Source: Colias croceus
Lineage: Eukaryota; Arthropoda; Insecta; Lepidoptera; Pieridae
Length of the DNA: 64,000 nt
Assembly: GCF_905220415.1 (NCBI RefSeq)
Contig: NC_059546.1
Location: 1,798,001-1,862,000, forward strand
Direction of reading: 5' to 3'
Made by a program: the position numbers and the translations under genes
Part shown: positions 42,701-54,500 of the stretch, piece by piece
How positions within the stretch are numbered: position 1 is the stretch's first letter
How the letters are laid out: every line of letters starts with the position of its first letter
Notes under the pieces: generated by a model
Seen by the model: only the letters and a program-made list of their open reading frames with translations
The model's database searches: none
Told to the model about the DNA's origin: nothing

Positions 42701-45689
42701 TTCGATATTCCTAGATGTTTTTTTCCTGTTCTGTGTTAGATTATTAAGATTTATATTTTTGTAATTGGTGGCAAATAAAACACTTTCTATTTCTAGATAT
42801 ACCTCTATTTCCTACATATTTTCCAAAATAATCCAATATTTTCCAGCGTGGAATGGCCAGGTCGTACGGGCACAGTACCGGACGGGCCGCGCGGGTTCGC
42901 GTACGTGACGTTCGAGAGCGAGCGATGTGTGCACGCGTTACTTGCAGCTTCCCGCAGGAACGGGAACAAGTGGCACTATCGCATCTCGTCCAGGACTTGC
43001 AAGTCTAAAGAGGTAAGTTTGGGAAGTTTGGCAAAAACTTGCCAAAGTTGTAGGTGGGCAACCTGATGTCACGGACGAATTCTACCTATACCCGTGGCCC
43101 TGTTGATGCGGCTTGACGGAACACAGGGAGGTTTTGGTCGGTAGAAATCCGTCATAACCCACGGCCTCTTCCCCGGAGGCCTTGGGTATCTATGCAAGAT
43201 TTCCCCACTTAAAAAAAAGGTGGGCAATCTGATAAGTGTTCACTACCCATAAACACTTGTAGTTTCGTTAAATTTGGGAAGTTGGTAGCAATGACGCGCG
43301 GTTTCCCCTTCGGACGAATCGGCAAAATGGAGTAGTTCGTGAACTTAACATACTTTATCTCCACGTGTGCGCAGGTAGGTGTAAATCCCCGCCGTAGATA
43401 TCCAGAAATAGAAAGATTTGTGAAGTATCGTTCATATACGGGTGATGTAGTCTGAAATGGATTCATAATAATTCTTAAACCTATGAAATTTTTACAGGCA
43501 GAAGTAATTCCGTGGAGTATACACGACAGCAGCTGGGTACGTGGGGGGTCAGCGCGGTTGGAACCAACCAGGACTGTATTCGTGGGAGCCCTACACGGGA
43601 TGCTGTCTGCGCATGCGCTGGCCACTATTATGAATGATCTGTTCGCGGGAGTTGTTTATGCTGGTAAGTACAACACATACAAATATACACATACACACAC
43701 AAACACATATACACACGTACATACAAAACTAGATAAATATAATTACGGGTCGTTGCGGCTCGACCCCTTTAGAACGATTTGTTCGCGAGTTCGAGTTACA
43801 TACACGTATCACACACGTTCCCCATTTAAGTCATTGATTGGTAAAAATTACCGATTTTAGAGAAATATTAATGCTGGGAATTCTTTTAACATGCCGTACA
43901 TAGTAAGTTCTTTATCGTACTTAGACAAACAATGATGAAAATAAGATGGAAATCTTCATTTTTTTTAATTCTCCATAATGCTGAAAACTTAGATTCAGAA
44001 ATATAAAACGTATCTGTCCCCAGGCCTAGACACAGACAAGAACAAGTACCCGATCGGTTCTGGTCGCGTGACGTTCAACAACGTGCGCTCGTACGTGCGA
44101 GCCATCTCCGCGGGCTATGTGGAGATACGGACAGACAAGTTTACTAAAAAGGTGAGGAAATAGTGATAACATTTTATATTGAAAGGTAATTTTTCTCCTA
44201 AGATTCTGGAACAAAATCCATAAATCTATACTAATATTAGCTGAAGAGTGTTTGTTTGTTGAACGCGCTGATCTCGGGAACTACTGGTCGGATTTGAACA
44301 ATTCTTTCGGTGTTGGATAGCTTATTTATCTAGGAAGGCATCACTCTACGACCAACAGGAGCAGAGTCGCGGGGGTGAAACCGCGCGGAGCAGCTAGTAA
44401 ATAATACGTTAGAGTAAAATGTTTTTACAATTTCATAGCGACCGTTCTTTAATATTCTCCATACACTTTTCTTTACCTAGAGGTTTCTGAACCGATTTAC
44501 ATCGAATTGGTCCCATAAACATTTTATTCGGATAGGCCCAGTAGTTTTTATTTTATGAGCATTTTTGTCTGTATTTGTAAATGTTGCAAGTGCAAGTTTG
44601 AACTCGGTTGTTTTTAACGCAGTTATCACTTGTTGCAGGTACAAGTGGACCCATATCTAGAGGACTCGATGTGTTCACTGTGTAATGTGCACCAAGGGCC
44701 CTACTTCTGCAGAGAACCTTCATGCTTTAGGTGAGTGATAGAGCTAAAACTTGTTACGTGTGTAATTTAAGAGATCCCACAGCAAAATTAGTGCGTTCAG
44801 TTTTTCCGTTGAAGCCAAAATTTTATGTATATTTATAATTAATAATACTAATATTATAAAGCTGAAGAGTTTGTTTGTTTGTTGAACGCGCAAATCTCTG
44901 GAACTACTGGTCCGATTTGAAAAATTCTTTCGGTGTTAGATAGCTCATTTATCGAGGAAGGCTATGGGGTATAGGGTATATATCATCACGAGCCACAGGG
45001 GTGCAACCGCGCGGAGCAGCTAGTTAGAATATATATCGACTAGGTTGCCAGTCGGCAAAAATGCTTGCGGCCAAATTTTGACTGGCAACGACACGAACGC
45101 ATCCTACTGTGGGATCTTGTCATTTGTTTCATAGTGATTAAGTAAGTAATTTTTTTCTTATTCCAGATACTTCTGCCGTTCCTGCTGGGCCTGGCAACAT
45201 CCGACAGACAATCACAAGCCCTTGATGCGCAGTTTCAAGACTAATCAACCCGTTACCGCCACCATTGGCAACGGAAACGGAAATGGGAACAACGGAAATA
45301 TGCACTGCAATAACGGAAACGGACAAAGGCAATCCCCGCACAGCGACCATAGCAGCATCAGTGGGGGGTTCGGGGCTCCTAATGATTGTAAGTACATTCT
45401 TAAAAAAAAGTACGGATATGTAATCCTTATGCACTTATTTATAAGCCTCTTAGCACTTTATAAAATTCTGTTGATCCATTAAATAACTCTAAATCGAGGT
45501 GACTTCTTGAATAGCCTTTTAAATAAGTCTAAACAGATTAAAACTTTATTTAAATTTTCCTATTTTTTGTTTAACATGGCCTATAATTGAAAATATTTTA
45601 TTCCAGTGACACCATCCCCATCCACAAGTGCAGCGAGCGGTTCCAGCGAGCCCGCCACTGAAGAGGTCGGCGAGTGGCCGCTGCACTAG
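36718..45689 (+). CDS. orb: CPEB1/Orb-type cytoplasmic polyadenylation element-binding protein
   Basis: Exons with continuous phase: 36718-36825 (5' limit uncertain), 37126-37242, 39626-39744, 40445-40517, 41133-41228, 41510-41588, 42059-42218, 42847-43012, 43498-43663, 44024-44151, 44639-44730, 45167-45387, 45607-45689 (stop TAG); about 535 aa. RRM1 starts at KVFLGGLPWDIS and includes VEWPG and GFAYVTFE; RRM2 starts at RTVFVGALHGMLSAHALA and includes the near-invariant KYPIGSGRVTFNN. The C-terminal zinc-binding domain has the cysteine/histidine set in CSLCNVHQGPYFC and YFCRSCWAWQH. The VEWPG and VIPW forms point to CPEB1/Orb rather than the Orb2/CPEB2-4 branch. The protein binds UUUUAU-type elements in 3' UTRs and controls poly(A) length and translation, chiefly in the germline. 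After the zinc domain comes an Asn/Gly-rich tail. The acceptor of the RRM1 exon has alternatives at 42050 and 42062 in the same phase. An ATG with good context is at 36808; further 5' exons may exist. Confidence 0.9.
42395..42455 (+). pseudogene. Possible decayed copy of the orb RRM1-exon start
   Basis: GAAGCGGACCGCTATCTGTA and nearby bases resemble the true exon at 42068-42120 (GGAGCGGACCGTTACCCGCC). The same intron also has two similar 30-bp pieces (TTTGGAAGGCAGCATTGTCC and TTTGGAAGGCGGCATTATCC at 42276 and 42333). Confidence 0.4.
43066..43214. repeat. Interspersed repeat, pair of 4300-4482
   Basis: GGAACACAGGGAGGTTTTGG, CCTCTTCCCCGGAGGCCTTG and a terminal GATTTCCCCACTT-A-run. In an orb intron, reverse to the first copy. 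Confidence 0.45.
44223..44397 (+). mobile_element. Non-autonomous Helitron-like element
   Basis: 5' A/TCTATACTAATATTAG; 3' GGTGAAACCGCGCGGAGCAG hairpin, CTAG/T. In an orb intron. Confidence 0.65.
44848..45024 (+). mobile_element. Non-autonomous Helitron-like element
   Basis: Same subfamily as 44223-44397, in the next orb intron; ends GAGCAGCTAG/T. Part of the middle is deleted. Confidence 0.6.
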
Positions 45690-45715
45690 CCCGCGCACTG
45701 ACGCCACTTTGACAC

Positions 45716-45768
45716 CTGTCATCTGTCAAATTTGACACCTGTCAGTTTGACGTGTTGACAGATGACAG
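45716..45768 (+). other. Stem-loop in orb 3' UTR
   Basis: CTGTCATCTGTCAA at 45716-45729 pairs perfectly with TTGACAGATGACAG at 45755-45768, with a 25-nt loop that itself contains TTTGACACCTGTCA. It lies 27 nt after the orb stop codon. Confidence 0.6.
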
Positions 45769-46205
45769 TGACAGGCGTCACAGACCACCCGACGCAACCC
45801 GTCACAGCTTGTCGCGACACTCCGTGTTGCACGTTGTCGAGCCGCTATTAAGTTGGGCGCTTCGCCAGCATCCGCTTTTAACTTAGATTTAAGGTTGATT
45901 CCATGTTTTGACGTGCAAATGCATTCCAATAGTAACCGCACGTCGTTGTTAATTATTTATTTGTTAAACAAATTATTTGTTTGTTATAAAAATGATTATT
46001 GTTGATTTTTTAATTGTACCAATCAGGTATCGAATAGTGATTTGCACATGCGTTCGTAGCGTTGCCTAAACTTGGCAATTTTAAACAATTTTAAGGTGCC
46101 TATCGGTTTAGGCAGTTAAAACGTTTTAAAGTTTTAATGGCTTTTAATAAATTGTGATTTTTATAGAATTTTAGATCTCTACGAATATGCTGATTTTAAA
46201 GTGCT

Positions 46206-46243
46206 TTTTAATTTTAATGTATAAAAATGTTACTGCAAATAAA
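46206..46243 (+). promoter_or_regulatory. CPE-like elements next to the orb polyadenylation signal
   Basis: In the orb 3' UTR two overlapping TTTTAAT motifs (46206-46218) lie about 20-30 nt before AATAAA at 46238-46243. Another TTTTAATAAA occurs near 46143. This is the spacing expected of a cytoplasmic polyadenylation element. Drosophila Orb is known to bind its own mRNA, so autoregulation is likely but inferred. AT-rich 3' UTRs yield such motifs by chance. Confidence 0.5.
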
Positions 46244-46649
46244 TATTATGAAAAATATGCATCTTTTATTTACTATCCTATATACAGGCCTACCTTACCA
46301 ACACAAATGAGAAAGTCTTATTTTTTAAGTTTTGTCTGAATGTTTTAATAATTGCCTGAACTGACAAATCATTGTACATATTGGACAAGCCATAGCTACA
46401 TTTTTATAAACACACATTAAAATTGATAAATATTTTAGTGATCATTTTAATTTCATGTAAATCTAAAGGACTAAAGAGCATTTAAATCATACCTAATCCT
46501 CCTGCTTAAGATGTATAACACACAACCTTGATTTATTTATATTTTTTTTATATTTGTTAAACAGCTTTGTGATGTCGATTGAAAAGTGCTTTATTAAGTA
46601 TTAGTAAAGTAAAGTGCTTTAGTAAACCATTGACAAAAATTTCTAAATA

Positions 46650-47030
46650 TACTTGCTGACCCGACAGACGTTGTTCTCACAGAGCAAGTAACATAGGTAT
46701 GTCCTGTCTTATGTACGGTCAAACGATAGAGGGCTCTAATTGATTCTTAAATAGCGTCATCTATTGCATACATTATATCGCCATATTATTTAAGAAAATG
46801 GTTTAGACGTGGTTTACAGCTAACGGATAATTGTGACTGTTAAATAATAGACAAATAAAAATTTGAAATAAAATGACAATGTGACTTTATACTGAGATGT
46901 AACCTATCCTATCTTTCAAGTTAGATCAATCCGCACCCGGGGTGCAAGTCAAATTAAAAATCAGTTTAGTAGTTTTGGGAGTCCATCGCGGACAAACATA
47001 GTGACACGCACTTGTTTATATATAATAGTT
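46650..47030 (+). repeat. Degenerate interspersed repeat
   Basis: CTGACCCGACAGACGTTGTT at the left and CAATCCGCACCCGGGGTGCA, TAGTAGTTTTGGGAGTCCAT at the right: a LINE/SINE-like repeat type common in Lepidoptera. Non-coding. Confidence 0.4.
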
Positions 47031-47329
47031 TTGATCATTGCGTCTTAAATCTTAATACTGACAAGTTTTATTAAGATTCAATGCATTTTGAATGATTATG
47101 GAATTATAAACTTCAAAAAAACAGGAATATAGGATAAAAATAAAACTACACTTTTCGATTTAACCTTAGGTATATTGCATACTTAATACAAATACACGGT
47201 ACTTATATACAACATTTACATTGAGATTGTGTTAGGTAATCCGAAATTCAATTTCGAATATTATACTAGATAGTTACATTTAATTATGAATTACATTTAT
47301 ATGATGACCATAGACAACCATAATCTCTA

Positions 47330-47496
47330 TAATAAAAATGAACCCCTATTTACGTCCTTGGTCACGGCATCACGCGTGAATGGGTGAACCGATTTCGATA
47401 ATTCTTTTTTATTATATTCCTTGGAGTACGAGGATGGTTCTCATGGAGAGCTTACGTAAATATGTACCAAGGGCGAAGCCAGGGCGGACCGCTAGT
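47330..47496 (+). mobile_element. Helitron-like element
   Basis: Starts TCTATAATAAAAATGAACCC, ends GCGAAGCCAGGGCGGACCGC then TAG; shares TTCGATAATTCTTTTTTATT with 12675-12772. Confidence 0.45.
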
Positions 47497-47586
47497 ATGA
47501 TATAAAATACAGGTTATCAGGACTTGATACAAATACTGAATCTATGATTGATTTATTTACTTTGTTTCTTTGAAATATAAAACAAT

Positions 47587-47998
47587 TAGGGATGTAACGA
47601 TACCGATACCGATATATCGGTATCGCCGATTATAAAACCACCGATACCGATATCAAACAATTCAAAAAACCGCGCCCAATGAACGATGCGGGAGGCCGCC
47701 CGCGCGTGCGCACTTTGTTTTCTGAAAAAACTCTACCAATAGTAAACTTTTATTAGATACTGATTGTATGTGTATAACTTAAAGTTTAACTGACTTTGTA
47801 AAATAATAATACTAAAATAAATGGTTTTCTTTTTTTATATTTGGCATTATTATATAAAAGAATACGATTTACAGTTGAGTCTCTGTTAAATGTTGGTAAC
47901 TTTTATGCATAATTCACTATTTATTTTTCTACCAAGCCATCGATATCGGTATCGGTATCGGTATCGCCGTTATTTTATTACAAATATCGGTATCCCTA
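47587..47998. mobile_element. hAT-like MITE with 8-bp target duplication
   Basis: Begins TAGGGATGTAACGATACCGA, ends ATATCGGTATCCCTA; AAAACAAT flanks it on both sides (47579-47586 and 47999-48006). Subterminal GATACC/GGTATC repeats. No transposase. Confidence 0.88.
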
Positions 47999-48216
47999 AA
48001 AACAATGTATACAAGAAGCGGCTTTGGTTAGTAGAAAACTGTAAAATATTATACATACATAGTACATACATTGAATGTTTTTTTTAACAGCTGGTAAATA
48101 TTAAGAGAATATTTGGCAAAAATAATAAACTGGCATATAATAGAATCTAATTAAGTCATCAAATTTGTCTATATAATTGTAGTTAAGTATATAATAGATT
48201 CAGTGATCAATATTAA

Positions 48217-48296
48217 CCCATTGAGCCCCGAGCGGCCCGATCGGTCCACGATACAATAGATTTTCTATTGTATCTGTGATTCCGGGGCCTGAGCTA
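48217..48296 (+). mobile_element. 80-bp TTAA hairpin element, copy 3
   Basis: Flanked by TTAA and TGAA. The central stem differs in step on both arms (GATACAATAGA / TCTATTGTATC). Downstream of CDC16. Confidence 0.85.
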
Positions 48297-48508
48297 TGAA
48301 CATTAAAATTTGCTTCACCAATATCTAACGGACAGGTTAATACTACCGACCTTTTAATTACACTTAGTACACACAAATAACACTGTTTATCTTAAATACA
48401 ATTTCACTAAAAACGAATAAATTGTCTATGAAATCCTTTCAGTCTTGCCACATCTTGCCTTTTCTCGTTCAGTGTTGCCATCTAGTTCAATTTTCTTGTC
48501 TTATTAGA

Positions 48509-51500
48509 TCAGTCGAAGCTCATGCTCATATCGGATGTGTTGGTGACGTCATGCTGTGATGTGAGGGCCACCGGGGTGGAGGGAGGGGGGAGGGAGAGAG
48601 TCACCGGGGGGAACGGGAATTGGGGGACTTCCTCCTCTGCAAGAAAAATGTATATAAATTTAGTACGTAACATTTTCATTTTGTAATTTTTGAGGTAAGG
48701 GTATGTTGTAAAGAGAGAATATAATAAGTAATTGGGAGAAATGTTTTTAAGCTATTGCATAGCTTCTATCGCGGGCCTTCGAGCGCGGGGACCGAATCTG
48801 GAAATTGCGTAACGAAAAACCTCACGCTCCCCACTCGGACGGGCGGAGGTGTGGCTTGAAGGCATAGCATGCAATAGCGCAACCGCGGCAGTCCCCGAGT
48901 GACACACGTATTTTTTTTATTTTTTTAGCGAAATAGCGCTTAAACTTTTGGATCGAACTTGAAATTTTTTGAACAATTAAACTTTCATTATTACTGGACG
49001 ATATAGGCTATATTTTAATGAATTTAAGGTGTCAATTAGTGCGAGTGTTAAAATGTTTGATTGATTGACGGTCATCAAAACCAGTTGTTTATAGCCATTA
49101 GTTGTAACTGCTTTAAACTGGTTCCTTCCGCATGTAGTACGATTACGCAAAATTTCTACTAAAAGCTTCTAACTTACCTACTAAAAGCTACTATCTTCCT
49201 ACTATAAAAGCTACTAACTTACCATTAAGCAGATCCAATCTTTCCACTACCGCATCTAACAACGCAGCGGCTACCACATTATCTGGCTCCTTCGCCAACG
49301 CCGCATGTAAGGCATCAGCAGCAGGCGCAGTTTGACCAGATAGCGCGAGGCAGAGCCCCCGCGCCGCAAGCGAAGCCCCCCGTGCGGGGCGGAGCGCTAG
49401 GGCTCGCGCGTGCCACGTGGCCGCCTCGCTGGGGGAGCCCAGTGCTCGGACTGCGTGCCCTATGGCATCGAGGGTAGCCGCCCAACACGGTTTAAGCTGC
49501 GAATAAATGTAATTGTGTTATTTATAAACACGTGGAAATAAAATGAAATAAACAAAAATAAGTGTGTTATGTATAAAATATATGGAGGGAAGAAGGTGAA
49601 ATTTCTCAAAATAAAAAGGAAGGATTCTCGACCAGTTAATGATATTGGAAAGTTATAAGCTCGATAACGAAAACATTTCGCTTGCGCGATTCAAACCGAG
49701 ATGTCTCTACAAATCCAACACTGCACTGTTGTATCCAATGATATTATGAGTAAAAATGTGTCGATAGATTATTAGCACTCCGGAAGTGGCACGTCAAAAT
49801 GTGGCTAATAATTTATTGTGGTTTGGTCCACCATAAAACATAATTTTTACATTTAATATAAGTAACAATATTAAGTTTAGTAACAAAAAACTTTAGACAG
49901 AGTTTAACTTTAACCGCGGGTTCTATTTAATATGGTTTTATCGTATTTCACATATAGGTCTACCAGAATCTGATGGCATATTTATATTTAAGAAATAAAA
50001 GATTTTCATGTGGCAACTTATTTGACAACTATCAAATTGGTTGTCAAATTATTTGTCTTTTTTGCAGTTGATACATAATTTTTAGGATTTTGTCTAAAAA
50101 ATCTTCGAAAATGTCGAAAAAGCCGCTGTGATCACAAGCAAGAGGTGTTGTTTATAATGTGTATAGAAAAATATTTGATGAAGAAGGGTCAAACACATCA
50201 CAATTTTCAATTTAGAAGATTTTATTGGTAAATTGGACTTACCCGCTTTGATACTTTTAATTAAAAAATATTATATGTAGGTAACTATAATATTGTTTGT
50301 TGATTGGAATATAATTTTATGAAAACTTATTACAGGAGTTTCCAATACGGCTATTCGTCAAGTCCAAGCTGTCCAAGTCAATTTTATAATGTGTGTATCT
50401 GTTAATACTTACGAAAATAAACATAGTTTTATTTTACTTTTATTTTATTTTATAAAAAATTATAAGCAGTCTAGTTTTCTATCGATAGAACATCGATATT
50501 TTCACATGGCATAATGATAATGAACATACAAATATAGGTATATGTAAATAATAATATGTATTACCTGTGTAAAAGTAATATGTATATTATACATGTAAGT
50601 ATGTACCTACATAATATTAAGTGGATATCTCATTATTAAGTACAGTATTGTCCACTTATGTAATGTGACTAATGATATAAAACAACTAAAAAATAAGCAG
50701 TATCAAGATCGTTCAGTCCATTTTCCCCAGGGTTGCACACTCAAAATTTTGATTTCCCTAATTGCCATCAGATTCTGGTTTACCTATAGACAACTATTAA
50801 AGTGACAGATCCCTGGTTTAAAGTTAGACTGTGTTTAAATTGTTTTATGGTAAGACCAATATAGTTTTAACAACACGCTTATAGTTCAGGATCCATCGCC
50901 CATTTTTGCAAGTGACTACTATCAAGCTAATTTTCCGTGAATAGCTTTATTTTGGTGAGACGCCCAATAATTTCCTGTACGAAACTCTCTATTGTGGTAG
51001 ATAACAGAGGTAACAAGGATACAATTTTTTGATTTGATGGTTCTCAAATATTTATTACGCAATTTGTAGGACAATATGTCTGTTGAATTATATAAACATT
51101 AACTAAGTGAAAACAAAAAAATCAGCAGGTTAGTAATCATTTATGATGACCTCGTTATCGATACACATTGGATAGAGGGGACTCTTTGATCAAACTATAG
51201 ATTTTGTAGGACAAATATTTTTTCGAATAATTTAGATACTTAATTATCTTGAGATTGAACAAAAAAAAAATTCAGTTAGTAATAAATATTTGAGAGACAT
51301 CAAATCAAAAAATTGTATCCTTGTTACCTCTGTTATCTACCACAATAGAGAGTTTCGTACAGGAAATTATTGGGCGTCTCATCAAAATAAAGCTACTCAC
51401 GGAAAATTAGCTTGATAGTAATCACTTGCAAAAATGGGCGATGGATCCTGAACTATTATGCAGACTGTACGCACCTGGTCGGCGGGCCCCGCGAGGTGCA

Positions 51501-54500
51501 GGGCCCGCAGCCACAGGGCCCTGGCGGCCTCGCAGTCCCCCGCGGCGTAGGCCCCCGCGCCCGCCTCGTGCGCGATGGCCGCGCTCGTCACGCAGCGCTT
51601 TATGCGCTCCCAACGACACTTTTTGTCCACTTGTGAGTCGTCCATTGCGGTCTCGCCGGGGGACTAGTAAATATAAAAAACGTAGATAACAAAATAAATA
51701 AAAATAATATAAATATAAAAATAATATAAAGAAAGATAGAAATGTGTAAGGATCCAGCTCAAAGGAAAAATAAATTAAATTATAGATCCGGCTCGAAGGA
51801 CCAAAAAGTAAATAATGGAAGTGGATAAAAAAAACATCGAAATGTTATATAGGGCCATTATGGAAATTAATAAATAGAATATTTTTTTTATGTGAAGTGA
51901 ATTACAGATCCGGCTCAAAGGTCCATATGTAATTTCTATAGACATTTTTTATTGTTAGCAAATAACTACCTGACTCGAAGGACCATGAGTTGAATTTAAA
52001 ATTTAATTAATTTTGAAATCCGATTCGTTATTGATGAATAACGAATCCCGCTCGAAGGACTATGCCCTGAATTTAAGTTAGTATAATTTTTCATTAATAT
52101 TGTAGAATATGAAGAATAACGAAACCGGTTCAAAGGACCCATGATTTGAATTGAAGATGCAACTATTTTGTCATTAATATTTTAGGTAAATAACTAATCC
52201 GGCTTAAAGGACCATGAAATGAGATGAAAAGTTAACTTTTCTTTTATATGATAGTTGGATCGCGAATCCAGTTCGAAGGACCACAAATATAATGTAAAAG
52301 TAGTTGTTCTAATATTATCGTGTAAATGAAAGTTTTTGCAATAAAACGATATTATCACCATGTAATTGTAAAGCTATATCATATATCTATACTATTATTA
52401 TAAAGCTGAAGAGTTTGTTTGTCTGAACGCGCTAATCTCAGGAACTACAGGTCCGATTTGAAAAATTATTTCAGTGTTCGATAGCCCATTTATTGAGGAA
52501 GACGAAGGAGAAAATATTTATTTATAACAGAGAATTGCGGACAAAATCACAGGGCACAGCTAGTGCATAGTAAATACTCATTAAAATTGAAAACAACAAT
52601 ACTCACTTCAGCATTGCTATGCAATATGGCCGCTCTTGTTAAGAACCGTTCACACATGTTAATGTTATTGAGTAAGGAACACTCCACACCAACATAGAGC
52701 GGGGGTAGATAACTGCCCGGCATTAGTTGACTCGCCTTAAACAAATCAATTTTTTGAATTAAAACCTCTAATACTGACTAAAGCAAAGAAATAACTGAAA
52801 TAATGAGACTTTTAAGGAATAGAAAAAATCCATCACGAGGCCTAGAGGCTAGACGTTACTCCGGATTGGCAAAAAGACGCGAGTTCGAATCCCGCCTCGC
52901 GAATAAATTTATAAAGCATTTGAATGTAACAAAACTAAATATTAAACTGCAGAATGCTTTGAACAAAAGTATAACAGAAAGAAGTGGGGAAAAATATAGA
53001 AAAAAAAGACGGGTTGCACTGCGGGAGTGCCGGCAGAAGTGAAAACTTGATTATTAACGTTCAGCATGTTTGATATTTTAGAATGGTGTCCGTCTTACGC
53101 ATGGAATATAAGGGCTAAAAAAAAAAAAAACATCCGTCTTACGCTTTTTCGATCAGGCCACGTGTCCTGACGCGAGTTTAAGATTTTATACCCAACGCCG
53201 GTAAAGAAGTTTTCACTTCAATAAACTATTTACCAGTTATGTGTAGAGATAAAACGTAAAATAGTTATAATTTAATACCTTAAAATAAGCCGCAATAGCC
53301 TGATCATGTTCGTTATCAGCCGCAAAGCTGTGCCCGTACGTGAGCCACACGCAGCCCGCGCTCGGCTCCAGCGAGCACGCCTTGCTGAGGTAGCGGCGGG
53401 CGAACTCGTTCTTACCTGCGTTTTGTGGAAAAAAGAGTGTGTGTACTTATGTACACGCGTTAGAAGTTATACTTCTTTGGCGTATGGAAAAAAATACTAG
53501 AATATACAACCTGCAACATAGTTATCAATTTTCATCACACCCTTATGCTGTTAAATTTAGGTGTCGGTGTGCGCGCGCATCGAAATAATTCACTCTCATC
53601 ATTTTTATCCATCGCGCCAAAAGTATAACTTCAATAATACATTTTTAGGTATAAACCTGAAGGTGATGTAACGTAAGCGTAGCGTTTCGTAGTTCTTATA
53701 ACAAAGAGCGTGTGTGCCGAGCACACGTGTTAGAAGTGAAACTTCTCTAACAAGATTCAAAGATACCAAAATCGTCCATAACGAGACGGCTTTGCCATGA
53801 TGCGACCTTGAAATTTTACTCTCAACGCACCTTAAGAAGTTTCACTTCAAAAACTAATAATTGAAATAAAAGTAAACAAAAGTGGAACAAGTAAATTGTG
53901 TGTTTCTTTAAGTAATCTAAATGCATGCAATGGAGAGGTTACAGTACAAAGTATAAACTATAAATATGTAACTTTTTTATATTTCTTATTTTGGCCAGAG
54001 CTTATTTGTAATAAATAACTTTTAAAACATACATGTTAAAACTGGAGGAAATTACTTTTAATTCATTTTGTATTAAATTAAGCATACTCATTTCTTCATT
54101 TTAAAGTTAAATCCAGTAACAAAACCTGTCAATTTTTATAGTATTGAAATTCTCACTCAGCATAATATAATATTAAAACACTCACCAATCAAATAATAAT
54201 AGCATCCGACCGCGAACCACGAGGTCCACACAAGCGGGTACGCGTCCACGAGCGTGTGCGCGAACGCGAACAGTTCGGCCGATCGCTTGAGCTCCACGAG
54301 ACACGCGACACGCACGTCCGCACACGCCCACGGCCCGGCGCCGTCTAACACTTTGAGCGCTTGTTCCCACTCCCCACACGCGGCTAAACGACGCCCACGC
54401 GCTTCTAGCCCGGTTATACTGCGGGCACGGGCCAGTTCTACCACCGTGCGGGACTACAAACAAGATGAGTAGTTAGATGTCTACAGATTTTTTGACAATT

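Noticed and set aside
43679..43720. CA-rich microsatellite as a functional element
   Set aside because: Short, impure and with nothing nearby to suggest more than a simple repeat.
51412..51689. Plus-strand frames over CDC16 exon 9
   Set aside because: Mirror frames of a GC-rich minus-strand exon.
52830..52902. A working tRNA gene
   Set aside because: A T-arm is visible but no acceptor stem, D-arm or anticodon arm of normal form.
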